NCBI GenBank assembly: GCA_002746535.1
Contig: NVWA01000080.1
Location: 1 to 64,000, forward strand
Origin: Planctomycetota bacterium
GTDB lineage: Bacteria; Planctomycetota; GCA-2746535
Length of the DNA stretch: 64,000 nucleotides
Direction of reading: 5' to 3'
A model generated the notes under the pieces. The model made no database searches and was not told where the DNA came from. It worked only from the letters and a program-made list of their open reading frames with translations. This document shows positions 1 through 9,018 of this stretch, one piece after another; the stretch's first letter is position 1; every line of letters begins with the position of its first letter. The position numbers and the translations under genes are program-made.

Positions 1-1
1 A

Positions 2-823
2 GTTGGTAAATGGAAAAAGAATGTAAAGGTCGCCATTAAATGGTTGATCGAATGTCAAAGACCAAATGGTGCTTTTGATACAAGAAATTATTCAAATGGT
101 ATGTGTACCATGGCTATTGCTGAAGCAGCTGGTATGGGTGCAGGCGGATCTGAAGCTAAAAAAGCAGCTGAGCTTGCCGTTGATTATTTAATCAAAGAGC
201 AAAATGCAAAAGGTGGTTATAACTATACTGGACCATCGGGCAGAGATGATATGTCAGTAACAGGTTGGTGCGTGATGGGTTTGAAATCAGCAATGGTTTC
301 AGGCATCAGAGAGAATGCTATTAAAGATGTGTTCAAAAAAGTTGGTGATATCATGAATCACGACGAAAACGCTACAACAACTGGTGACAATACATCTACA
401 ACTAAAGGTATGGCATGGTATACCTCTGCTGGCAAGGCTCATTCTCACTCTGCCGTTGGAGCAATTGCAATGTTGGTGCGTCAATATTTAGGTTGGCAAA
501 GAGGTGAGCCATGGTTAGAAGCAGCAGCAGCTGGTCAAGTTGCTCACCTACCTGGCAACTTTGATGGAATGAATGTTTATAGAGTTTATTATGCTTACTT
601 AACATTGTTTCAGCAAGGTGGTGCTAAATGGAAAGCTTGGAATAAACCTGTCAGTGATATCATCGTTCAAGCACAAAGAATGGATGGAGACTTTAAAGGT
701 TCATGGGACAATAATGGTAAAGGTCACATGTCAAAAGGTGGTAGAGTTTTAACTACAGCTTTCTTAGTTTTAAGTCTAGAAGTATATTATCGATATAAAT
801 CCGTTATGGGTGGCGGACACTAA
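2..823 (+). CDS. Terpene-cyclase-fold (QW-repeat) protein, copy A, 5' end outside window
   Basis: The reading frame is already open at the first base, so this is the C-terminal part (273 residues) of a longer protein whose start lies upstream. It is made of alpha-hairpin repeats like those of the prenyltransferase/squalene-oxidase fold, with Q-x3-G-(F/W) signatures such as QRPNGAF, QNAKGGY and QRMDGDF followed by GSWDNNGKGH. It aligns without gaps to bases 1824-2645 of the next gene and the two are nearly identical, so the missing part probably had the same membrane anchor and acidic spacer. No catalytic acid motif of squalene-hopene cyclase (DxDD) is visible, so enzymatic activity should not be assumed. 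The stop is followed by an intrinsic terminator, so this copy ends its own transcript. Fold assignment is firm; function is unknown. Confidence 0.85.
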   Translation, partial: VGKWKKNVKVAIKWLIECQRPNGAFDTRNYSNGMCTMAIAEAAGMGAGGSEAKKAAELAVDYLIKEQNAKGGYNYTGPSGRDDMSVTGWCVMGLKSAMVSGIRENAIKDVFKKVGDIMNHDENATTTGDNTSTTKGMAWYTSAGKAHSHSAVGAIAMLVRQYLGWQRGEPWLEAAAAGQVAHLPGNFDGMNVYRVYYAYLTLFQQGGAKWKAWNKPVSDIIVQAQRMDGDFKGSWDNNGKGHMSKGGRVLTTAFLVLSLEVYYRYKSVMGGGH

Positions 824-1136
824 TTTTCTCTCATAGCAGGGGCGTTATATTTTAGCGCCTCTGCTAATTCTTTTTCTTCATAATCTATTTTACTTTCTTC
901 TGAATTACTATTTCATTCAAAAATAAAATAATTAACACCATTTATTTTATGATTTTGATTATTATCCAATTCATTTTAAACTTATTTTTATCTAAAATTT
1001 CCTGCATAATTCAAAATTAAATTTTAAATTTTTCTCTAAAACATTTCGAACCATAATTTTTAGGTCGCGTATTGAAAGGTAGATAAAAATTAAATACGAA
1101 TTCTTTTTAAATAACATAAGAAACAGGAGAAGTGAA
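824..1136. other. AT-rich gap between copies A and B
   Basis: Apart from the terminator at 835-875, this 313-base gap has no reading frame with coding character and no RNA gene. It is very AT-rich. The ribosome binding site AGGAG of the next gene is at 1125-1129. A promoter for copy B must lie here, but no convincing -35/-10 pair could be singled out. Confidence 0.6.
835..875 (+). terminator. Intrinsic terminator after copy A
   Basis: Ten-base stem, AGCAGGGGCG at 835-844 with CGCCTCTGCT at 856-865 (one G-U pair), followed by the T-rich run aattcttttt. It begins 11 bases after the stop codon. Confidence 0.8.
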
Positions 1137-2645
1137 ATGTACGAATCAGCTAATAATAGTAATGACGATAGGTCTACTGACCAAGAGCTTTACCAAGATG
1201 AAGAAGAGCATAGTCTTAAAGCTGCAGCAGCACCAGCTTGGATAATATCTATTCTAGTGCATGCTGTTTTGATTGCTTCTCTGCTATATATGTTAATGCC
1301 TCGAGAAAATAAAATCAAGGATACCATTATAACTACTTCCGTTCTTCCACCTGTAGAAGAGCCTGTAGAAGAGAAAGAAATTGATGTCATAAAAGTTAAA
1401 ACGGAAGTTAAAGTCGAGGTTGAAGTTGAAGTCCCGCCGATAATTACAGAAGAAGAAGTCACGGATGAATTAGAAACTGAAAATGATGTTGAGGCTGAAA
1501 CAGCTGAAGGTATATCAGAGGCTATTTCTGATATGCCATTAGTGGGGGAAAGCATATCTGCAAATATAGGTGGAGGTGGCCCAAGTGGTGGTGCCTTTGG
1601 AAGTAGATCTCCCGGTGGTCGTAAAAAGGCTGTTATATCTGGCAGCGCAACTAGAAAAACTGAATCAGCAGTTGATGCGGGATTATGGTGGTTAGCTCAT
1701 CATCAGGAAGCTGATGGCCATTGGGACACCGGTAAGTACGAAGGTGCTGGAACTCCTGAAGTAGATTCAGCTTGTACTGCCGCGGCTTTATTAGCATTTT
1801 TAGGTGCTGGTCATACCGATAGGGTTGGTAAATGGAAAAAGAATGTAAAGGTTGGTATTAAATGGTTGATTGAATGTCAACGACCAAATGGTGCTTTTGA
1901 TTCGAGAAATTATTCTAATGGAATGTGTACTATGGCTATTGCCGAAGCAGCAGGTATGGGAGCCGGTGGATCAGAAGCTAAAAAAGCGGCTGAGCTTGCC
2001 GTAGATTATTTAATAAAAGAACAAAATGCAAAGGGCGGATTTAATTATACGGGTCCAACAAGTAGAGATGATATGTCCGTAACGGGTTGGTGTGTGATGG
2101 GCTTGAAATCGGCAATGGTTTCAGGTATTAGAGAACATGACATCAAAGATGTTTTCAAAAAAGTCGGCGAATTAATGAATCACAATGAAAATGCTACTAC
2201 TACTGGTGACAATACCTCAACTACTAAGGGGATGGCTTGGTATACATCTGGCAAGAGCGCTAGTAACTCTTCAGCTGTGGGTGCGATTGCAATGTTAACC
2301 CGACAATATTTAGGTTGGCAAAGAGGTGAGCCATGGTTAGAAGCAGCTTCGGCGGGTCAAGTATCTAAGTTGCCGGGTAATTTTGAAAACATGAATGTTT
2401 ACCGCGTTTATTATGCCTACTTAACATTGTTCCAACAAGGTGGTGCTAAGTGGAAAGCTTGGAATAAACCTGTCAGTGATATTATTGTTCAAGCTCAAAG
2501 AACAGATGGTGACTTTAAAGGTTCATGGGACAATAATGGAAAAGGTCATATGACCAAGGGTGGTAGAGTGTTAACAACTGCCTTTTTAGTATTAAGCCTT
2601 GAAGTGTATTACCGTTATAAATCTGTCATGGGTAGTGGACACTAA
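1137..2645 (+). CDS. TonB-like anchored terpene-cyclase-fold protein, copy B
   Basis: 502 residues, with AGGAG seven bases before the ATG. An acidic cytosolic tail (1-32) is followed by one membrane helix (about 33-54, PAWIISILVHAVLIASLLYM) with the Ser/His-bearing look of TonB N-termini. Next come a Pro/Glu/Val-rich spacer (about 60-135, with a KVEVEVEVPP stretch) and a Gly/Ser-rich hinge (143-162). The alpha/alpha repeat domain covers about 175-495, with QW-like motifs HQEADGHW, QRPNGAF, QNAKGGF and QRTDGDF. The layout implies anchoring in the inner membrane with the barrel in the periplasm. The helix plus extended spacer resembles TonB, but the C-terminal domain is not a TonB domain. It is flanked by two paralogues in the same direction, each with its own ribosome site and terminator, so the three look separately expressed. 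Substrate and activity are unknown. Confidence 0.88.
   Translation: MYESANNSNDDRSTDQELYQDEEEHSLKAAAAPAWIISILVHAVLIASLLYMLMPRENKIKDTIITTSVLPPVEEPVEEKEIDVIKVKTEVKVEVEVEVPPIITEEEVTDELETENDVEAETAEGISEAISDMPLVGESISANIGGGGPSGGAFGSRSPGGRKKAVISGSATRKTESAVDAGLWWLAHHQEADGHWDTGKYEGAGTPEVDSACTAAALLAFLGAGHTDRVGKWKKNVKVGIKWLIECQRPNGAFDSRNYSNGMCTMAIAEAAGMGAGGSEAKKAAELAVDYLIKEQNAKGGFNYTGPTSRDDMSVTGWCVMGLKSAMVSGIREHDIKDVFKKVGELMNHNENATTTGDNTSTTKGMAWYTSGKSASNSSAVGAIAMLTRQYLGWQRGEPWLEAASAGQVSKLPGNFENMNVYRVYYAYLTLFQQGGAKWKAWNKPVSDIIVQAQRTDGDFKGSWDNNGKGHMTKGGRVLTTAFLVLSLEVYYRYKSVMGSGH
1824..2645 (+). repeat. Direct repeat of bases 2-823 (duplicated coding segment)
   Basis: The 822 bases here match bases 2-823 in length and frame with only scattered, mostly third-position changes. 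They encode almost the same protein segment. This is a recent tandem duplication or gene conversion between copies A and B; copy C is clearly more diverged. Confidence 0.85.
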
Positions 2646-2667
2646 TTATATCTTCCAATTGTTTCCT

Positions 2668-2707
2668 AGCAGAAGCGTCAACTCAAGATGCTTCTGCTTA
2701 TTTATTT
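2668..2707 (+). terminator. Intrinsic terminator after copy B
   Basis: Twelve-base stem, AGCAGAAGCGTC at 2668-2679 with GATGCTTCTGCT at 2687-2698 (one G-U pair), loop of seven, then a modest T-rich tail (tatttattt). It shares the outer AGCAG/CTGCT arms with the hairpin after copy A, as if the 3' flank was duplicated with the gene. Confidence 0.7.
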
Positions 2708-2875
2708 CCTGAAAAAATAAATCCCCATAAACTAAAGCTGATTAATAGTTTTAAAGCAAAGTTATTTTTCAATAGCGATTATTCTATTAAGAATGTTTAG
2801 TTTTTATGTGAACTTCTTGGATTGTAATTGCGTATATATGAGTGTTAATTAATTATGATTTAAAGGAGTAGGATC

Positions 2876-4354
2876 ATGCAAGAATATGATGATGACAAGC
2901 TAATATATAAAACGGAAGATGAAGATAATAACAAAGCCGCTGTTCCGGCCTGGATAATATCTGTGGGGATACACGCTATTTTGATTTCTTCTCTACTATA
3001 TTTTTTAATGCCAGGTAAGTCTAGTATTGAAGATATAAAAGTACTAGATTTTGAAGTAATCAAAACACTGCCCGATAAACCCGAGAAAGAGCCTTTTAAA
3101 CCGCTTGATTTGGTGAAAACTAATATTGTAGTTAATACGGATGTGGCAATTGAGGAGACGATCGTAGAGGTTGAAGACCCTATTGAAGATGTTATAGAAG
3201 TTGATCAACCTGATGACAGTCCTTCTGATGTATCTGATATAGTGTCTGACCCTTCAACAATTGGCAGGGTCGCATTTGGTCATGTTGGTAGATCCACTGG
3301 TGTTGGAAAATATGGTAATCGTACTGGTCATAGGCGAAAAATAGTTGGAAGAAAAAATGGAATGACGCGAGGGACAGAGGGAGGAGCAATATCTGGATTG
3401 TGGTGGTTAGCAAATCATCAAGAAGGTGATGGTCACTGGGATTCTGGTAAGTATGAAGGGGCTGGAACACCTGAAGTTGATACTGCCTGTACGGGTGCTG
3501 CTTTGTTGGCTTTTTTAGGTGCAGGGCATACTGATAGAGTTGGTAAGTGGAAGAAAAATGTGAAGAAAGCAATTGAATGGTTGTTGATTGCACAAAGGCC
3601 AAATGGAAGTTTCGACAATAGGAATTATGCCAATGGCATTTGCACAATGGCTATAGCAGAAGCTGTAGGTATGGGGGCTGGTGGTTCAGATGCTCGCAAG
3701 GCTGCAAGTTTAGCGGTTGATTATTTGCTTAAGCAGCAAAATGATTCTGGTGGCTTTAATTATACGGGTCCTTCTGGCAGGGATGATATGTCCGTGACGG
3801 GATGGTGTATAATGGGTTTGAAATCAGCACTTGTTTCTGGGATTAAAGAAAATGAAATCAAAGCTGCTTTTAAGAAAGTGGGAGCATTGATGAATGCCAA
3901 TGAAAACAAAAGCACTACGGGTGATAATTCATCGACGACCAAAGGGTTATCTTGGTATACATCTGGAAAATCGTCACATTCTTATTCGGCGGTTGCCGCA
4001 ATAGGTTTGCTTGTGCGTCAATATTTAGGTTGGCAAAGAAGTGAACCTTGGATGAATGCCGTTTCCGATGGACAAATATCTAAAATCCCCAAAGACTTTG
4101 ATTCGATGAATGTTTATCGGGTTTATTATGGTTGTTTGGCATTGCTTCAACAAGGAGGCCACCATTGGAAAGCTTGGAATAAACCTGTTAGTGAGTTGAT
4201 TATTAAGTCTCAGCGAACAGATGGTGATTTTAAGGGTTCTTGGAATAACAATGGTAAAGGGCATATGCAAAAAGGTGGTCGAGTTTTGACAACAGCATTT
4301 CTGACACTATGTTTGGAAGTTTATTATCGAGGGTTATCATTTGAAATAAATTAA
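2876..4354 (+). CDS. TonB-like anchored terpene-cyclase-fold protein, copy C
   Basis: 492 residues, with AAGGAG seven bases before the ATG. Same layout as copy B: acidic N-terminal tail, one membrane helix (about 21-46), a spacer rich in Val, Glu, Asp and Pro, a basic Gly/Arg-rich hinge, then the alpha/alpha repeat domain from about residue 165 to the end. QW-like motifs are HQEGDGHW, QRPNGSF, QNDSGGF and QRTDGDF. The repeat domain is close to copies A and B, while the spacer keeps only its composition. That pattern suggests selection on the folded domain and on the spacer's length and charge. The gene ends 45 bases from the convergent ispH stop, and the hairpin between them can serve both. 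Function unknown. Confidence 0.88.
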   Translation: MQEYDDDKLIYKTEDEDNNKAAVPAWIISVGIHAILISSLLYFLMPGKSSIEDIKVLDFEVIKTLPDKPEKEPFKPLDLVKTNIVVNTDVAIEETIVEVEDPIEDVIEVDQPDDSPSDVSDIVSDPSTIGRVAFGHVGRSTGVGKYGNRTGHRRKIVGRKNGMTRGTEGGAISGLWWLANHQEGDGHWDSGKYEGAGTPEVDTACTGAALLAFLGAGHTDRVGKWKKNVKKAIEWLLIAQRPNGSFDNRNYANGICTMAIAEAVGMGAGGSDARKAASLAVDYLLKQQNDSGGFNYTGPSGRDDMSVTGWCIMGLKSALVSGIKENEIKAAFKKVGALMNANENKSTTGDNSSTTKGLSWYTSGKSSHSYSAVAAIGLLVRQYLGWQRSEPWMNAVSDGQISKIPKDFDSMNVYRVYYGCLALLQQGGHHWKAWNKPVSELIIKSQRTDGDFKGSWNNNGKGHMQKGGRVLTTAFLTLCLEVYYRGLSFEIN

Positions 4355-4370
4355 CAGAATAATTTGAATT

Positions 4371-4407
4371 TAGATATTGTTCGATGAGTTGAGCAATATC
4401 TATTTTT
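4371..4407 (+). terminator. Terminator between copy C and ispH
   Basis: Twelve-base stem, TAGATATTGTTC at 4371-4382 with GAGCAATATCTA at 4391-4402, followed on the plus strand by TTTTT at 4403-4407. The right arm includes the ispH stop codon, so the hairpin spans the junction of the two convergent genes. The T tract favours the plus strand. Confidence 0.8.
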
Positions 4408-5266
4408 GACTGATTAAGCTAGAAATTTCTTTTATTTTATCAAATACCTTTTGAATAACTTCATGAGGTGTTGACGTACCGGCTGTAATGCCACAATGGG
4501 TTTTGTTTATAAACCAATCCGGATTAATTTCTTTAAATGATTCTATGTGATATGAAGGGACTTTCTTGTGGTCTCCAACACTTTTTAATTTTTTTGTGTT
4601 AGAGGAGTTCTTGCCACCAACAACAATTAAAATATCTGTGACGTCAGTAATTTCATCGACAGCAATTTGTCTGTCACGAGTTGGTTTGCAGATGGTGTTT
4701 TTAAAAAGGACATCGGCATCTTTGCAAGCGAGTTTAATTTTATCTATTAAAGAAATTGTTTTTTCTGTTTGATTGGTTGTTTGAGAAACGATTCCTATTT
4801 TAGATTTATTTAAGTTTACTAAGCCTTGAATGTCTTCTTCATCTTCGATGGTATAAAATTCATCTAGGTCTCCAACAATTCCTTTGACTTCCACATGTTT
4901 GCCACGACCTATAACCACAGGAAAGTATCCGTCTAAAACCATTCTTTTGATAGCTTTGTGGACTCTGATTACCAAAGGGCAAGAAGCGTCAAATACGGTA
5001 AAACCTCTTTCTTTTAATTTATTTTTTACAACATCGGCGGCGCCGTGAGCGGTAATCATTACGTTTTTTGTTTTAATTTTATCGATGTCTTCAATTCCGT
5101 TGATTAGCAGAACACCATTGTTTTTTAATTTTTCTACAACTTGTGGGTTATGAACCAACTGACCAACAATAGTTAGGGAGTTTTTAAATTCAGGGGACAT
5201 AGCTTCGTCGATGGCATCTTGAACTCCGAAACATGTTCCAAGTGCTTTAGCTAATGTAACTTCCAT
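4400..5266 (-). CDS. ispH: 4-hydroxy-3-methylbut-2-enyl diphosphate reductase
   Basis: 288 residues, somewhat shorter than typical for IspH (LytB). It performs the last step of the MEP isoprenoid pathway, reducing HMBPP to IPP and DMAPP in the cytosol with a 4Fe-4S cluster. The three cluster cysteines are at C12 (GTCFGV), C96 (DASCP) and C193 (NTICKPTRDRQ). Substrate-binding residues of the family are also present: H39, H74 (TAHGA), H124 and E126 (HVEV), T167, the SSN motif at 221-223, and S265 (TAGTSTP). It is divergent from eno and convergent with the terpene-cyclase-fold copy C. The fold of those neighbours is terpenoid-related, but nothing in the sequence ties them to this pathway. Confidence 0.96.
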   Translation of the reverse strand: MEVTLAKALGTCFGVQDAIDEAMSPEFKNSLTIVGQLVHNPQVVEKLKNNGVLLINGIEDIDKIKTKNVMITAHGAADVVKNKLKERGFTVFDASCPLVIRVHKAIKRMVLDGYFPVVIGRGKHVEVKGIVGDLDEFYTIEDEEDIQGLVNLNKSKIGIVSQTTNQTEKTISLIDKIKLACKDADVLFKNTICKPTRDRQIAVDEITDVTDILIVVGGKNSSNTKKLKSVGDHKKVPSYHIESFKEINPDWFINKTHCGITAGTSTPHEVIQKVFDKIKEISSLISQK

Positions 5267-5440
5267 GGTTTCTCAAATAAAGTTATTTCATTTCATTAAT
5301 AATTATTTTAACATAAAGGTTTTGTAGAGCACGGTTATTCAGTGCTATTTTGTTATATTGTCATCTAAGCCCATATAGTTCCTGCTCTAAGGGTATTGAA
5401 GGAACCGATAATTCTTGCAATTTTGACAAAATCCAGATAA

Positions 5441-6772
<1,332 letters not shown>

Positions 6773-6781
6773 AAATTCTTT

Positions 6782-6810
6782 GGGCATTCATTCTGAATGC
6801 CCTTTCTTTT
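6782..6810 (+). terminator. Intrinsic terminator after eno
   Basis: Perfect nine-base stem GGGCATTCA (6782-6790) / TGAATGCCC (6794-6802), loop of three, followed by TTTCTTTT. Confidence 0.92.
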
Positions 6811-6891
6811 AAAATCATTAACGTCGCTAAAATTTTATTTTCCGTAGGGCAGATTCTATATCTACCCCTAAGGCGTTTTTCGAAAAAATAA

Positions 6892-7926
6892 TTATTTTAA
6901 ATCTAATAATTTAAATTTTGAATGAAAAAATTTGGCAATTTTTTTGTTGCCGTAAAAAAAATAGGCGAAGGCTGTGTAATGCCCTACTAACGGTACTTTT
7001 ATCCAATAAGGATTACCCATGGCGGACCATATCTCTTGACTACATTCTTCTGGTATTACATTATCTAGTTTCGCAGAAAACATGATGATGTTTTTTGGGT
7101 CTAATCTATTGCTATATACCAATGGGTCGATTTCTTGGTAAAAAGGTCGAAGCCAATTTTCAAGGTCTTTTAAATCAACTTTTTTGATCAGCTCGTCTCT
7201 ATACTTCGTAACAAATCTTTCCTTTGATTGGGTCACAATTTTTGATAGATTTCCGCCTAATAAAAAGAAGCCACCTACTTTAATACGATTATCGGCGATC
7301 ATTAATAATGAGGCACTGATTCCTCCTAGGCTAATTCCAGTAACGGCTATTTTTTCTGGGTCGATTTCTGGCCATGTTAGTATGTGGTCTAATGCTCTTC
7401 TAGCATCAATAATGGTATGCTTTAATATTTCTACATGGAAGTCAGGTTTGACATCTGCTTTTAAAAAACTTTTTTTCTTTTCAAATCGGATCACGGCAAA
7501 ACCTTTATTTGCGAGTACTTTTGCCTGCCACTCTGAAATCGTGTGATCTCCGGATAAAATTGGAAATACAATTACTAAAGGTAATTTACCTTTAATCTTT
7601 TTTGGTTTATAATAATAGGCTGTGTTTGTAGTTTCATTTTCAGAAATAACTTTAGCAGTAGGGAAAGTGAACTTATAAACTTCGTATTTTCTTCGGTGAA
7701 AAAACTCATAAAGTTTTAAGACAAACCGATTGGTTTCTACAGGTTTAGCCAGGGTAAGTTTTGGCTGAATAGGAGGGTATTTCTTATAATCAAAGAGTTT
7801 GATTTCACTAAATTGTCGGGTTGATGGTTGCTCTTTTAAAAACTTCTTATTGATATGTGTGCATGACAAAAAAGATTGAGTAAATATCAAACAGGAAAGA
7901 ACCTTCAGGAAGTTGTTTAAAGTCAT
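6892..7926 (-). CDS. Alpha/beta-hydrolase-fold lipoprotein
   Basis: 344 residues counted from the ATG at 7926; an in-frame TTG lies three codons upstream, and neither start has a clear ribosome site. The N-terminus looks like a lipoprotein signal ending in FLSC at C22, so the enzyme is probably tethered to a membrane. The body has the hydrolase layout: a strand LPLVIVFPIL, the nucleophile elbow GISLGG with Ser199, a candidate acid at D288 (SAKLDNVIPEE) and a histidine at H316 (VGHYTAF). It resembles dienelactone-hydrolase or acetyl-xylan-esterase types of the superfamily. The substrate cannot be read from sequence. It is convergent with eno. Confidence 0.8.
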   Translation of the reverse strand: MTLNNFLKVLSCLIFTQSFLSCTHINKKFLKEQPSTRQFSEIKLFDYKKYPPIQPKLTLAKPVETNRFVLKLYEFFHRRKYEVYKFTFPTAKVISENETTNTAYYYKPKKIKGKLPLVIVFPILSGDHTISEWQAKVLANKGFAVIRFEKKKSFLKADVKPDFHVEILKHTIIDARRALDHILTWPEIDPEKIAVTGISLGGISASLLMIADNRIKVGGFFLLGGNLSKIVTQSKERFVTKYRDELIKKVDLKDLENWLRPFYQEIDPLVYSNRLDPKNIIMFSAKLDNVIPEECSQEIWSAMGNPYWIKVPLVGHYTAFAYFFYGNKKIAKFFHSKFKLLDLK

Positions 7927-8085
7927 TTTGATCAAAAGAAAATTTATTTTTGGGAAATACTTAAGAAAGTATAGTGATAAGTTTCAGATAGGATAATATT
8001 TTAATATCTATTGGTTAACATTCTTTTCAAGGATATAAGTCCTTATAATTCAACCTTATATGGCCGATAAATACATATAGAGCCC

Positions 8086-8114
8086 TTGTTTTTTCGTCCA
8101 ATAAGGGGTACTAT
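8086..8114 (+). promoter_or_regulatory. Possible sigma-70 promoter before the EEP gene
   Basis: TTGTTT at 8086-8091 and TACTAT at 8109-8114 are 17 bases apart and 56 bases upstream of the gene start. Match to consensus is only partial. Confidence 0.25.
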
Positions 8115-8169
8115 ATAGTTGTGGAAACATACTAGAAGGCAAGTAATTTCATGTAAAGGTAAAAGAACA

Positions 8170-9018
8170 ATGATCCGCTTAGTGCATATATTTATTTTTC
8201 TGCTGGTGCTTTTTTCAACCAGTCCTGTTTATGCTCTTAAGGTCATGACGTTTAATTTATTTACCGGTAGTAAGCATAAAAAAGAAGCTTTTATAAAAGT
8301 TCTCAAAAAGGGCAATGCCGATATTATCATCATTAACGAAGCTAACAATATAGCTGTTTTTAATGAACTTTCTAAGTCATTGAATTATTATAGTGTGTTG
8401 TCAATTAAAAATCATTACAACGTAGGTGTCCTAAGTCGATACCCCATTAAATCCCATACCTTTCACCATATCAAAGTGTTGGCTAAATCTTTAGTGGAAG
8501 TTCACATTAAAGTTCCTGATATCAAAGATGAAGTTATTGTTTTTGCCTGTCATTTGAATGCTTTGAATACAAATAAACGTCGTAAAAAGCGTATAAAAGA
8601 GATGGAAGCCATCTTGCCCATTATTTCAAAATATCAGGGGCGTAAAATAATTTTTGCCGGTGACATGAATGAGGTCTCTCATCTTGACAAAAATATTAAA
8701 GGTAAGTGTGTTTCCAAATTAATTCAAAATATTGGTTTGATTGATAGCTATCGAAATTACCATGAGGTTGTTGAGGTCTCGCCAGGATACACTCACAATA
8801 TTCTAATGATTCCTACTAAAAGAATTGATTATATTTACTTGAGTAATCACTTTAAGATTGTATCTTCTGATACGATAGATAAAAGAATTCTTCGGCCTTG
8901 GCCTTCTGATCATGCGGCAGTGGTAACAGAAATTGAAATTAAAAATGCTAGAAATCATGAAGTCATCAAGAATATTTCTGGTTCAAAGAACGATATTATT
9001 TTTGCGAGAATTGAATAG
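8170..9018 (+). CDS. Secreted endonuclease/exonuclease/phosphatase-family protein
   Basis: 282 residues. The ATG at 8170 is preferred over upstream in-frame codons because it directly begins a signal peptide (MIRLVHIFIFLLVLFSTS, likely cut after VYA at 22), with AAAGG ten bases ahead. The mature part carries the EEP fold motifs in order: N29 (TFNLF), E57 (IINEAN), H128 (CHLN), D165/N167 (GDMNE), D220 (RIDYI) and the terminal S246-D247-H248. All metal and catalytic residues are therefore present. The superfamily includes nucleases, sphingomyelinases and inositol phosphatases. The overlapping downstream gene is ceramidase-like, which makes a lipid-headgroup phosphodiesterase an attractive guess, but this is inference. 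Confidence 0.85.
   Translation: MIRLVHIFIFLLVLFSTSPVYALKVMTFNLFTGSKHKKEAFIKVLKKGNADIIIINEANNIAVFNELSKSLNYYSVLSIKNHYNVGVLSRYPIKSHTFHHIKVLAKSLVEVHIKVPDIKDEVIVFACHLNALNTNKRRKKRIKEMEAILPIISKYQGRKIIFAGDMNEVSHLDKNIKGKCVSKLIQNIGLIDSYRNYHEVVEVSPGYTHNILMIPTKRIDYIYLSNHFKIVSSDTIDKRILRPWPSDHAAVVTEIEIKNARNHEVIKNISGSKNDIIFARIE

Noticed and set aside
1190-1555. Open frame of 121 codons on the minus strand inside copy B
   Set aside because: It mirrors the repetitive Glu/Val/Pro spacer of the plus-strand gene; no ribosome site and a low-complexity Ser/Thr product.
3192-3647. Open frame of 151 codons on the minus strand inside copy C
   Set aside because: Shadow of the coding strand with a His/Gln-rich product; the plus-strand paralogue is clear.
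5378-5405. Inverted repeat GTTCCT/AGGAAC upstream of eno as a riboswitch or attenuator
   Set aside because: Six-base arms with a 16-base loop and no T tract; too weak to call.
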